Assembly: GCF_002197845.1 (NCBI RefSeq)
Contig: NZ_NIDE01000014.1
Location: 744,001 to 808,000, forward strand
Length of the DNA stretch: 64,000 bases
Direction of reading: 5' to 3'
Origin: Fimbriiglobus ruber
Lineage (GTDB): Bacteria > Planctomycetota > Planctomycetia > Gemmatales > Gemmataceae
Under the pieces are notes generated by a model. The model was not told where the DNA came from. It saw only the letters and a program-made list of their open reading frames with translations, and searched no databases. Below, piece by piece: positions 1 through 8,123 of this stretch (its first letter is position 1; each line of letters opens with the position of its first letter). The position numbers and the translations under genes were made by a program.

Positions 1-2
1 CG

Positions 3-713
3 GTCGGCGCCCCTGTTCGGGCGGACGACCCGAAGCCCGCGTCGAAGGACAACCCGAAGGCCCGGTACGAGTTCAAGGAGAACCACGACCCGGACGGGAT
101 CGGCAAGTTCTACCTGGGCCGCGAGATCGCCCACGTGATGGGGTTCCAGGCGTCCGGGTGGCTGGAGCGGACCGAACGCGAAAAAGAGGAAGAGCCGGGT
201 AAGTTGCTCAAGGCACTCGAAGTCAAAGAAGGCATGGTCGTCGCCGACGTGGGCGCGGGGAGCGGGTTCCACACGTTCCGCATCGCGCCCCTGGTCGGCG
301 AGAAGGGTAAGGTGCTAGCCGTCGACATCCAACCGGAGATGCTGGACCTCATCAAGCAGCGGGCGAAGAAAGAAAAGGTCACGAACGTCGAGCCGGTCAA
401 GAGCACCGAGGCCGACCCCAAACTGCCCAAGGAGAGCGTCGACCTGATCTTCATGGTCGACGTTTACCACGAACTCTCGCAGCCCTACGAGATGACCGAG
501 AAGATGGTGGCGTCGCTGAAGCCGGGCGGGCGGATGGTGTTCGTCGAGTTCCGCCTGGAGGACGACAAGGTGCCGATCAAACTGGTCCACAAGATGACCG
601 AGCGGCAGGTCATCCGCGAGATGGGTCCGTTCCCGGAGATGGAACACACCAAGACGGTCGAAACACTGCCGTGGCAGCACATCATCATCTTCACGAAGAA
701 GGCGGCGAAGTAG
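3..713 (+). CDS. SAM-dependent class I methyltransferase, 5'-truncated
   Basis: The reading frame is open from the first bases of the window, so the true start lies upstream; the GTG/ATG at 135/138 are internal. The visible part has a Rossmann methyltransferase core: motif I VADVGAGSGFHTF, the acidic end of strand 2 (AVDIQPEML), and a later DLIFMVDVYHEL segment followed by LKPGGRMVFVEF. This is the UbiE/Methyltransf_11 type pattern. The substrate cannot be told. The lysine-rich stretch before the domain (DDPKPASKDNPKARYEF) resembles the mature N terminus of exported planctomycete methyltransferases, but the signal peptide, if any, is outside the window. Confidence 0.85.
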   Translation, partial: VGAPVRADDPKPASKDNPKARYEFKENHDPDGIGKFYLGREIAHVMGFQASGWLERTEREKEEEPGKLLKALEVKEGMVVADVGAGSGFHTFRIAPLVGEKGKVLAVDIQPEMLDLIKQRAKKEKVTNVEPVKSTEADPKLPKESVDLIFMVDVYHELSQPYEMTEKMVASLKPGGRMVFVEFRLEDDKVPIKLVHKMTERQVIREMGPFPEMEHTKTVETLPWQHIIIFTKKAAK

Positions 714-847
714 CGGTCCGCCCCGGTCCGCCCGGGTGTGACACGACTTTGCAAAGGCGACGATTACCCGGGGTTCCCGTCGGGCTGGCATGGGGGATGC
801 AGCTTACCTGTCGTCACCGGAATCATCTCCCCGACGGGTATCGAGCC

Positions 848-1609
848 ATGACGGGCGAAAACACCAAGAAATACCGGGCCAACCTCCAGGCTCTGGCCAC
901 GCAGATTCGGGCCACGGTCGCGGGCCTGACCGATCAGGCCACGTCGCCGCTCGGCGGCGAGTCCGCGGGCGGCATCTCGAACGCCCCGCTCCACCTCGCG
1001 GACATGGGGAGTGAGGCTTACAACCAGGAACTCGGAGCCACCCTGCTGGAAAACGAATTGTTCATCGGCGAAGAAGTGGCGGCCGCTCTGGAGCGGTTGA
1101 ACAACGGAACTTATGGCAAATGCGAGGGTTGCGGCAAGGCGGTCGCGGCCGAGCGGCTCGATGCCCTGCCCTACGTGCGGCACTGTGTGGTTTGTGCGAC
1201 GAAGCTGCAATCGGGTCGCCCGATCAATCTGAACGCCGGTCGGCCCGCGGGGTGGCTCGGCGCGCCGGGCTACGAAGGTATGCACCAGACGGGCTCGCCC
1301 GTGCGAACCGTTGGCCGGGATTTGGGCGGCGCCCCGAACGACGTCCACGCGGCCGGCACCCCGGGCGGTGGCACCGCCGTGGGCGGACTGGCCGGCACGA
1401 CCATCGGCGACGGCGCGCTCGACGACGTGAACCTGGAGCAGGCGGCCGCGGGGCGCGAGGAAGAACCGCGGGACGAAGCCGAGGAAGAAGCGGGCGGCGC
1501 GTATTCGGGGCCGACCGGCGGGGCCGTGGGTGGTAGCCCGGCGAATAAGCGCACCCGCGGGGGCAACGCAAAGAACCCGGCTGACCTCGGCCGCACGGGC
1601 GGGAAATAG
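848..1609 (+). CDS. DksA/TraR-type zinc finger protein with glycine-rich tail
   Basis: About 253 residues from ATG 848; the frame is open further upstream but without good coding character. The first ~80 residues look helical, then comes a DksA/TraR C4 zinc finger: CEGCGK and, after LPYVRHC, VVCA, preceded by the typical ALERLNNGTYGK. In this family the finger supports binding in the RNA polymerase secondary channel, but small relatives have many roles. The last ~120 residues are Gly/Ala/Glu-rich and low in complexity (GGTAVGGLAGTTIGDG), unlike classic DksA of about 150 residues. Family call is good; a role in the stringent response is not shown. Confidence 0.8.
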   Translation: MTGENTKKYRANLQALATQIRATVAGLTDQATSPLGGESAGGISNAPLHLADMGSEAYNQELGATLLENELFIGEEVAAALERLNNGTYGKCEGCGKAVAAERLDALPYVRHCVVCATKLQSGRPINLNAGRPAGWLGAPGYEGMHQTGSPVRTVGRDLGGAPNDVHAAGTPGGGTAVGGLAGTTIGDGALDDVNLEQAAAGREEEPRDEAEEEAGGAYSGPTGGAVGGSPANKRTRGGNAKNPADLGRTGGK

Positions 1610-1639
1610 GCGGCGAATGAGGACGATCGCGGGGGTGCG

Positions 1640-2098
1640 TCAGTGTTCTTGAACGAGCAGCGTGCCGTCCGCGGCGAACCAACCCTGGCCGTCGATCTGG
1701 TATATGCCGTCGGTTCGGGCGGCCAGGAAGCGGACGACTTCCTGGCAGAGTTTGTCGAGGGTGATTTCGTCCGCGTGGTCGAGCGGCCGGCGGAGCGCGA
1801 AGAGGTGTTTGGTGGAGATGACGTGGGTCATGAGTCGGGTGTTGTTCGGACTGTAGTCCATCGTCTCCAGTTCGGCCGCGAATGCGTTGAGCGAGTCCCG
1901 CAGGTCGTCTTCGTCCGTTAGATAATGGTCGATGCCGACGGGCGAACCGCCACCCGGCAGAACGAGCTGCCCGCTCGTCCACCCGAGGTCGTCGCCTTTG
2001 AAGTGCGGCACGACCGGCAGCCCGACGGCGTGCAAGTGGGTCGCCAGCATGGACGGGGGAACGTCAGTCGCCGCGGCGCCGAACACGCGATACCACAT
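1640..2098 (-). CDS. conserved hypothetical protein
   Basis: 152 residues from the ATG at 2098; the frame extends upstream to 2203 but that part has no protein character. It begins MWYRVFGAAATDVPPSML and holds a PHFKGDDLGWTSGQLVLPG stretch, a pattern I associate with small Gemmataceae proteins of unknown function. No signal peptide, membrane segment or catalytic motif is visible. It is convergent with the zinc finger gene on its left and co-directional with rsmD (gap ~70 bp), so it may be read from the rsmD transcript. Confidence 0.65.
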   Translation of the reverse strand: MWYRVFGAAATDVPPSMLATHLHAVGLPVVPHFKGDDLGWTSGQLVLPGGGSPVGIDHYLTDEDDLRDSLNAFAAELETMDYSPNNTRLMTHVISTKHLFALRRPLDHADEITLDKLCQEVVRFLAARTDGIYQIDGQGWFAADGTLLVQEH

Positions 2099-2171
2099 AG
2101 ACAGAGCTCTCGTACCACCGGCGCGCGGGACCGACACACCACCTGGAACAAGTATACAGGTCGCCCCCTTA

Positions 2172-2792
2172 TTATTCCGCCCCGCCCGCTGCCGGGACGT
2201 CATCCCCCTTCACCCGGAACAGCAACATGTTCCGCCCGTACGCGCGGACGTCCCAGGCCGGCAGGTCGGGCAATGCATCGACGGGGAAGCCGTCCTCGGC
2301 CTGGATGACGAGGACGGACTCGTCCGGCGCCTTGGCGAGCAGGTCGGTCACGAGCTTGGAAAAGGCGTCGAGTTTCTCGCCCTGGAGGTCCGGGAATGGC
2401 GGGCTGAGGAACAGGTTCACCGGACCGCCGATCGGCGGCACCCACCGTTCGGCCCACCGGTACGCGTCCGCCTTCAAAACCTGCACCTTGTCCGCCACGC
2501 CGAAAAGCTCGGCGTATTTCTGAATGTCGGCCGCCTGGCGGGTATTCTGTTCGAGTAGGGCTGCCCGGGTCGCGCCCCGGCTGACCGCCTCCAACCCGAC
2601 CACCCCGGTCCCGGCGAACACGTCGTAAAACACCCGGCCGGGGACGGCGTTGCCCAGGATGCTGAATAGCGCCTCGCGGACCATCTGCGGCGTCGGCCGC
2701 ATGCCCGGGTGGACCATACAGGTGATCTTGCGGCCGCGGAGGGTTCCGGCCACGATTCGTACTTCGGACTTCTCGGCTTTTTCTAACGCCAT
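2172..2792 (-). CDS. rsmD: RsmD-family 16S rRNA (guanine-N2)-methyltransferase
   Basis: 206 residues from ATG 2792. The start RIVAGTLRGRKI, then RPTPQMVREALFSIL and motif I YDVFAGTGVVGLEAVSRGA are typical of RsmD, which methylates G966 of 16S rRNA. The catalytic motif IV, normally DPPY, reads SPPF here (LFLSPPFPDLQG), a conservative but notable change of the first residue. Length fits the family. The longer upstream frame (to 2915) is not needed for the fold and was left out. Confidence 0.88.
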   Translation of the reverse strand: MALEKAEKSEVRIVAGTLRGRKITCMVHPGMRPTPQMVREALFSILGNAVPGRVFYDVFAGTGVVGLEAVSRGATRAALLEQNTRQAADIQKYAELFGVADKVQVLKADAYRWAERWVPPIGGPVNLFLSPPFPDLQGEKLDAFSKLVTDLLAKAPDESVLVIQAEDGFPVDALPDLPAWDVRAYGRNMLLFRVKGDDVPAAGGAE

Positions 2793-3062
2793 CGGTCTAC
2801 CCAGGTTGGAGCGAGCACGCACGCCGGAACGATACCGGTCTGGCTGCCGCGGTTCGCCCCGCCCCGCCGCAGCCGAATTTACTATTTCCCGCGCGACCCC
2901 CGGGGGCAATGGCAAACCCCCGGTTTCGCCCCACTTTCGGCCCGCTCGCGCCGGGCGAAAACCCGGGCTTCGCGCGGGTTCCGGGGCGGGTATAAGGTGC
3001 GCAAACCGGGGGGCGGTGGCCCGCCGGACCAGACCGCTCGACCCGTTCAGGAGAGTTTACAG

Positions 3063-4040
3063 ATGCCCCGCGCCGGACTACCCCTGGTTGCGGTCCTCGC
3101 CGCCGCCGCTTCCACCGCGTTTGCCCAAGTTCCCGTCCCACCGGCCGCACCCGCGCAGCCTGTCCCGGTGCAGCAACCGATCCAGGTGCAACCGATCCCA
3201 GGGCAGCCCGCCCCGGGGGGAGCCCGCGTCCCCGTTCCCGGCGGCGAAAACCCGACCGGCGCGCTGCCCGGCGGTCTACCCGGTGCCCCGCCCGCCCCGG
3301 CCCCGATTCAAGCCCCGGTCATCGACCCGGTCCTCCGCGGCCACCTGGACGGGTGGGAAAAGGCGATGAAGGGGGCCGCCAGCTTCAGTACCGAGTGTAC
3401 GCTCGAGCGGAAGAACCTGCTCCTGAAGAAGACTACGGCGTCCAAGGGCAGCATCTGGTGCCTGAAGCCGAACATGGCCCGGATGCGGCTCGACGCCGTC
3501 GCCCCCCCGGGCGCGCCGCCGAACCCGAACAACTACACCGCGTACATCTGCACCGGCACGTCCGTGTTCGAGTACGACGGGACCGCCAAGATGTTGAAGG
3601 AATACAAACTGGCCGCGAACGGGCTGGGTGACAACCTCCTGCTCGAGTTCATGTCCGGGGCGATCACCGCCCAGGTCGCCATTGCCCGGTTCGACCTGAA
3701 GCTGTTGAAGGACGACCAGCACTACATTTACATCGAACTCAAGTCCCGGCTCCCGCGGGACAAGGCCGAGTTCGACACGATGATCCTGGTCCTGTTCAAA
3801 CCGACCGTGCCGAACATGGGTTACCTGCCGCGAACCGTGGTGATGCGGAAGAACAACCTGCAGGAAGAAGAAGCCTGGGACTTCCCGAAGCCGGCGGTCA
3901 ACCTGCCCGGGATCACCGACAAGGACTTCAAGCCGGTCGCGCCGCCCAAGGACTGGAAGTTCGAGCAAGTTTCCGTCCCGCAGGCCGCCCCCGGCGTGCC
4001 GACCGGCCAGCCGCGGGTCGCCCGCCCGACCCAGCCGTAA
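3063..4040 (+). CDS. TIGR03009-like secreted planctomycete protein
   Basis: 325 residues. ATG 3063 follows an AGGAGAG Shine-Dalgarno and gives a clean signal peptide (LPLVAVLAAAASTAFAQ). A Pro/Gln/Val-rich linker of ~80 residues (QPVPVQQPIQVQPIP) separates it from a folded domain beginning LDGWEKAMKGAASFSTECT. This WEKAM...FSTECTLERKN start and the later IWCLKPNMARMRLD resemble the planctomycete TIGR03009 family, whose fold recalls lipoprotein carriers of the LolA type. Function unknown. Secretion is well supported; family membership is from memory of the pattern. Confidence 0.72.
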   Translation: MPRAGLPLVAVLAAAASTAFAQVPVPPAAPAQPVPVQQPIQVQPIPGQPAPGGARVPVPGGENPTGALPGGLPGAPPAPAPIQAPVIDPVLRGHLDGWEKAMKGAASFSTECTLERKNLLLKKTTASKGSIWCLKPNMARMRLDAVAPPGAPPNPNNYTAYICTGTSVFEYDGTAKMLKEYKLAANGLGDNLLLEFMSGAITAQVAIARFDLKLLKDDQHYIYIELKSRLPRDKAEFDTMILVLFKPTVPNMGYLPRTVVMRKNNLQEEEAWDFPKPAVNLPGITDKDFKPVAPPKDWKFEQVSVPQAAPGVPTGQPRVARPTQP

Positions 4041-4234
4041 CCCGTTCGTTCGTCAATAGCTTACGCCCGCCCCAACGATCGCCGGCCCGGTGATTTTTGG
4101 GGCGGTTTGATTTTCTCATACGTCTTTCACGCGCCTTTGCCCATGATAGCGGGGATCGAACCGGCACCTGTTCGCTGACTCGCGGTGTCGACCGATCCGT
4201 GCGATACACCTTCTCTCTGTTGGGGGGCGACGTA

Positions 4235-5011
4235 ATGCGACGCGTGACACGGTTGTTGATGGCGGTGGCCCTGGTGGCCGGGATCGGCGGCCTGACGGCG
4301 CTCGCCCAAGGTCCGGGCGGCGGCCGCGGCGGGTTCGGGTTCGGCGGCGGGCCGACCACCCTGCTCCGGACAAAAATCGTGAAGGAAGACCTCAAGGTCA
4401 CCGACGAGCAGGACACCAAGATCCAGGCCTGGGCCAAGGAATTCGCGACCAAGACTCGCGAAACGATGACGGAGAAGCTGAAAGACGTGCCGATGGACGA
4501 ACGGTTCCAGAAGATGGCCGAGATCACCGCCGAAAACAACAAGACGGCGTACACCGAACTCTCGTCCATCCTGAAGCCCGAACAGATCACCCGCCTGAAG
4601 CAGATCGGCGTCCAAGTCGCCGGCGCCCGGGCGTTCCGCGACCCGGAAGTCGTCGCGGCCCTCAAGCTGACCGACGACCAGAAGGACAAGGTGAAGGACA
4701 CGCTCGCCGCGAGCGCCAAGGAGTCGCAAGAACTCCGCACCGAGTACGGCTTGGGTGGCGGCCGGCAGGGCGGCGGTAAGGGTAAGGGCAAGGCCGCGGT
4801 CGACGCGGACAAGATGAAGGAATACCAGAAGAAGAACGAACTCATCACCAAGGAAACGTTGACCAAGGTGGCCGCCACGCTGACCGACGACCAGAAGAAG
4901 ACGTGGCAGACGCTGAGCGGCGAAACCTTCGACGTCGCCAAGCTGCAAACCGAAATGGCCGCCCAGGGCGGCTTCGGTGGCGGCGGCCGCAAGAAGAAAG
5001 AAGAGAACTAA
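4235..5011 (+). CDS. secreted Spy/CpxP-like helical protein
   Basis: 258 residues from ATG 4235, with signal peptide LLMAVALVAGIGGLTALAQ. After a Gly-rich stretch it is almost wholly charged helix, with two repeated motifs LKVTDEQDTKIQAW and LKLTDDQKDKVKDTL, and a third TLTDDQKKTWQTL. The 'L-T-xxQ' repeats are the hallmark of Spy/CpxP-like periplasmic proteins as annotated in planctomycetes. It ends in a Gly/Lys tail (GGRKKKEEN). Its own terminator follows at 5033, so it is the end of its transcription unit. Confidence 0.7.
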   Translation: MRRVTRLLMAVALVAGIGGLTALAQGPGGGRGGFGFGGGPTTLLRTKIVKEDLKVTDEQDTKIQAWAKEFATKTRETMTEKLKDVPMDERFQKMAEITAENNKTAYTELSSILKPEQITRLKQIGVQVAGARAFRDPEVVAALKLTDDQKDKVKDTLAASAKESQELRTEYGLGGGRQGGGKGKGKAAVDADKMKEYQKKNELITKETLTKVAATLTDDQKKTWQTLSGETFDVAKLQTEMAAQGGFGGGGRKKKEEN

Positions 5012-5032
5012 GCGGTAACGACCGCGAAACAG

Positions 5033-5070
5033 CGAACCCGGGGCGCGGGCGCCCCGGGTTCGTTGCTTTT
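5033..5070 (+). terminator. Rho-independent terminator
   Basis: A perfect 12-bp stem (5033-5044 with 5051-5062), a 6-nt loop GCGGGC and the T-rich tail TTGCTTTT. It lies 21 bp after the stop codon of the Spy/CpxP-like gene and fits termination on the plus strand. Confidence 0.88.
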
Positions 5071-5522
5071 CCGGGGTGGTGGAAGCGGGTGCCGCGGCCG
5101 GGCCGTGTTCAAGACGTTGCGGAACCGACTCGCACTGGGCCCATTCCGGATACTCAGTCGTCACAATTTGTCGGCGCCGGACTGTATTGATGGCTTGAAC
5201 TTCTTGACGACGTCTTTCAAATCCGCGAGAATTCGAGTGTCGCAACCTCTCTCATGATAGATGCGGCTTCAAAGTTCCGTCACGATATCAGACTGAACTG
5301 CCGACTCATCGGGACGCGGTCCGAGGAGTGAGTCCGTTCCCGCCTGGGATCGAAGTCGGCCTGAAGATTTCGCACGGTGCTGTCCGTCCGGACCCGTTTC
5401 GCCCCGGGTCCGGATGACGACCACAACCCCGGATGGGCGAAGTGGCTCGAAGGCGGTCCCGAGCCGACCAAATCGGACGACTCAGGGTCACCGTCGGGTG
5501 GCCCGAGGCGGTGGATACGATC
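5071..5522. other. 452-bp non-coding stretch with a possible gene remnant
   Basis: No intact gene. On the minus strand, reading down from about 5266 to a TGA at 5161-5163, a short open stretch of ~34 residues reads like a real protein C terminus (CDTRILADLKDVVKKFKPSI, then QSGADKL and stop) but is closed by a stop just upstream. This may be the tail of a decayed gene. The rest is likely the upstream region of the kinase gene; no promoter could be assigned. Confidence 0.35.
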
Positions 5523-7535
5523 ATGCCAGACCCGAGATCGGCGGATCAATGGGAGTGCCCGAGCCGGGATGAATTGGTCGGCTTTCTCCACGACCGGCTC
5601 CCGCCCGATTTCGCCCGGGGCATCGAATCCCACTTGTCGAGTTGCGCCTCGTGCGACTTCGCTGTCCGAGAGCTGCGCGAGAGAACCCGGGGTACCGAAG
5701 CCCGGGACCGCCGGTCGGATCCCGCGAACCGGGCGACGATGGCCGACCCGCAACCGGTCCCCGTGCCCGGGCTACTCCCGCTCGACCGGCGGGTCGGCCA
5801 GTACCGGCTCGTAGAGCGGATCGGCCACGGCGGTATGGGAACGGTTTACCGGGCCGAACACCTGCGGCTCAAGAAGATGGTGGCGGTCAAGCTCCTGGCG
5901 GCCGACCGCCTGGCCGACCCGGGGGCCGTCGGCCGGTTCGAGCGGGAGATGGCCGTCGTCGGCCGCCTCGATCACCCGAACATCGTGCGGGCGACGGACG
6001 CCGGGGACGCGGACGGCGTTCACTTCCTGGCGATGGAACTCGTCGACGGCCTCGATCTGGGGGCCGTCAACCGGCGGTGCCGCCCGCTCGCCGTGGCCGA
6101 CGCCTGCGAAATCGCCCGGCGGGCCGCCCTCGGACTCCAACACGCCCACGAACACGGACTCGTCCACCGGGACGTCAAACCGCAAAACCTGATGCTCTCG
6201 CGGAAGGGTGAGGTGAAGGTTCTCGACCTGGGACTGGCCCTGTTCCGCGCGGGCACGCCCGACGAGGACGCCCTGACCGCCACCGGTCAGCTGATGGGGA
6301 CGGCGAACTACATGGCCCCCGAGCAGTTCGACGGGTGCCACACGGTCGACATCCGGGCCGACCTGTACAGCCTCGGGTGCACGCTGTACGCCCTGCTCGC
6401 CGGCCAACCCCCGTTCGGCGGCCCAGAACACAAGTCGATCTTCGGGAAGATGACCGCGCACAAGACGAAGCCCGTCCCGCGGGTCACGGCCGCCCGGCCC
6501 GACGTGCCGCCCGGCCTCGTCGCGGTCCTCGACGCCCTCCTCGCGAAAGACCCGGCCGCCCGTCCGTCCGTCCCCGCCGAAGTCGCGACCGCCCTGGAGC
6601 CGTTCGCCAGCGGTGCGGACCTCCCCGCGCTCGCCCTCGTGGCGCTTATCCGCGGCGACGCCCGAGACACGGCGGAACACGCGACCGTCACGGCGGCGAA
6701 CTCCACGCCCGTGGTCTCGACCCGCACGGCCACCCCGGGACGGCGGCGGAGGTGGGCCGCAGCCGTGGTGGCGGGCGCAGTCGCCGCCACGGTCGGGGGG
6801 GCGGTGTGGTTGTCCCGGCGACCGGCCGCCGACCTGGTCCCTGAGGTTCCGGCCGGGCTACTCGCCCCCCGTGTGCCCGTCGCGGGCGACGACATCAAGC
6901 CGGATGTCGCCGCGCTGGAACCTCGCATCTCGGGCAGGTGGTATGACCTCCTCAAGACCCGGCCGACGGAATTTCACTGGTGGGATCCCAAGGGTATCAA
7001 CGATTGGAAGCACGATCCCGCGAGAGGTATGGTGCGGGTGGTGTACGCGAACAACACCGGACTATTGAGTTTCGGGCGGGCGGACTCTGGCGGTTTCAGA
7101 CTCCAGATCGGCTTCCAGCAACCCGCCTGGACCGGGGATTTTGGCTTGTTCTTTGGTGGCAAGCGGAGCCCGGACGGGCAGTCTGTCCGCTTTCAATACC
7201 TCAGGTTCGCGTCGTTCGCGAACGCCGGTGAACAACAGTTTCGACTCTACCGCGGTCAAAACGAGATTGCCAATCTCCTCAAACCTCCCCCACTCGTAAG
7301 ACCCCGCGACTGGGTCTCAAGCGAGGTGACTTCACCAGACCAACACGAGCAAGAATTGACGATCGAGGTGGGTCACGCGGGGCTGCAATTGGTCAAATGG
7401 AACGAGATGAAATGTCACGATCTGTTAACGGTTAACGAGAAGTTTTCGGCAGACGACTACACGGGCGAATACGGTATCTATTTTTTTAAGACAAACTTTA
7501 CGGTCGTGTCCGCCAAACTCAAGCCCACCGACTGA
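5523..7535 (+). CDS. transmembrane Ser/Thr protein kinase with N-terminal anti-sigma-like zinc motif
   Basis: 670 residues from ATG 5523. Residues ~10-50 carry HLSSCASC (H37, C41, C44), the HxxxCxxC motif of zinc-binding anti-sigma domains. A PknB-type kinase domain follows (about 94-360): glycine loop IGHGGMGTVYRAEH, VAIK-type Lys in VAVK (K123), HRDVKPQN (HRD at ~215), metal-binding DLG (D234, in place of DFG), and GTANYMAPEQFDG. A Pro/Thr linker and one membrane helix (AAAVVAGAVAATVGGAVWL) lead to a ~220-residue C-terminal domain that I do not recognise. It probably senses an extracytoplasmic signal and phosphorylates cytoplasmic targets. The small gene at 7545 starts 9 bp after its stop. 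Confidence 0.9.
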   Translation: MPDPRSADQWECPSRDELVGFLHDRLPPDFARGIESHLSSCASCDFAVRELRERTRGTEARDRRSDPANRATMADPQPVPVPGLLPLDRRVGQYRLVERIGHGGMGTVYRAEHLRLKKMVAVKLLAADRLADPGAVGRFEREMAVVGRLDHPNIVRATDAGDADGVHFLAMELVDGLDLGAVNRRCRPLAVADACEIARRAALGLQHAHEHGLVHRDVKPQNLMLSRKGEVKVLDLGLALFRAGTPDEDALTATGQLMGTANYMAPEQFDGCHTVDIRADLYSLGCTLYALLAGQPPFGGPEHKSIFGKMTAHKTKPVPRVTAARPDVPPGLVAVLDALLAKDPAARPSVPAEVATALEPFASGADLPALALVALIRGDARDTAEHATVTAANSTPVVSTRTATPGRRRRWAAAVVAGAVAATVGGAVWLSRRPAADLVPEVPAGLLAPRVPVAGDDIKPDVAALEPRISGRWYDLLKTRPTEFHWWDPKGINDWKHDPARGMVRVVYANNTGLLSFGRADSGGFRLQIGFQQPAWTGDFGLFFGGKRSPDGQSVRFQYLRFASFANAGEQQFRLYRGQNEIANLLKPPPLVRPRDWVSSEVTSPDQHEQELTIEVGHAGLQLVKWNEMKCHDLLTVNEKFSADDYTGEYGIYFFKTNFTVVSAKLKPTD

Positions 7536-7544
7536 GGAATTTAT

Positions 7545-8030
7545 ATGCCGATCAATTGCCCAACGGCAGGTCCAGGGATTACCTACGAGATCGTCGGCGG
7601 AACGGTTTGTGCCTCCGGTACACTATCAGAATCGTCCGAGGATCTGCCGGCTGGTTCGGGGACGCCGTTTGAGGGAGTATTCGTCCTGGTCATTCCCGAT
7701 CCCGGTTCGGGGAGTTCCGTCAATCCGATCTTTTCCTCGTTGGCAGTGCAGGTGACCGTTTCTGCGGACAAGAGATCCTGGTCCGGACAGGGCATTCCCG
7801 TCCCGCCGGCGTCCGGGTCTGGCTCGGGGACGGCGTACCTGATGATCCTGTGGCACTTCGCGGGCGGCAGTTTGTTGGAAAACCCGGTCGCCAGCTTTAT
7901 CGGCACCGTGGGAACCGGCCTCTCCTGCTGTGGGAGCGGGTCCGGGGGGGTGCCGGTTATGACGCCGAAAATCAACCGGCCGGCGCCACATTTAATTCTT
8001 CCCCCGCCCCCGCCCCCGTCAATCGTCTGA
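7545..8030 (+). CDS. hypothetical protein, kinase operon partner
   Basis: 161 residues. ATG 7545 lies 9 bp past the kinase stop and behind GAGGAA, which overlaps that stop, so the two genes are almost surely co-transcribed and translationally linked. The protein starts MPINCPTAGPGITYEIVGG, is rich in Gly, Ser and Pro with repeated GSGS turns, and ends LPPPPPPS. It looks beta-rich, like a small immunoglobulin- or virion-like fold, but nothing is recognised and no signal peptide is seen. It could be a kinase substrate or partner. Confidence 0.6.
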   Translation: MPINCPTAGPGITYEIVGGTVCASGTLSESSEDLPAGSGTPFEGVFVLVIPDPGSGSSVNPIFSSLAVQVTVSADKRSWSGQGIPVPPASGSGSGTAYLMILWHFAGGSLLENPVASFIGTVGTGLSCCGSGSGGVPVMTPKINRPAPHLILPPPPPPSIV

Positions 8031-8123
8031 AAATACCCTTCCCGTTAATCCGGCGGTGCCCCGACTTCGGGCGCCTGAGGCGCTGAACGTGCCGGATTGA
8101 CTCGAACCTTTTCGGACCCGCCC

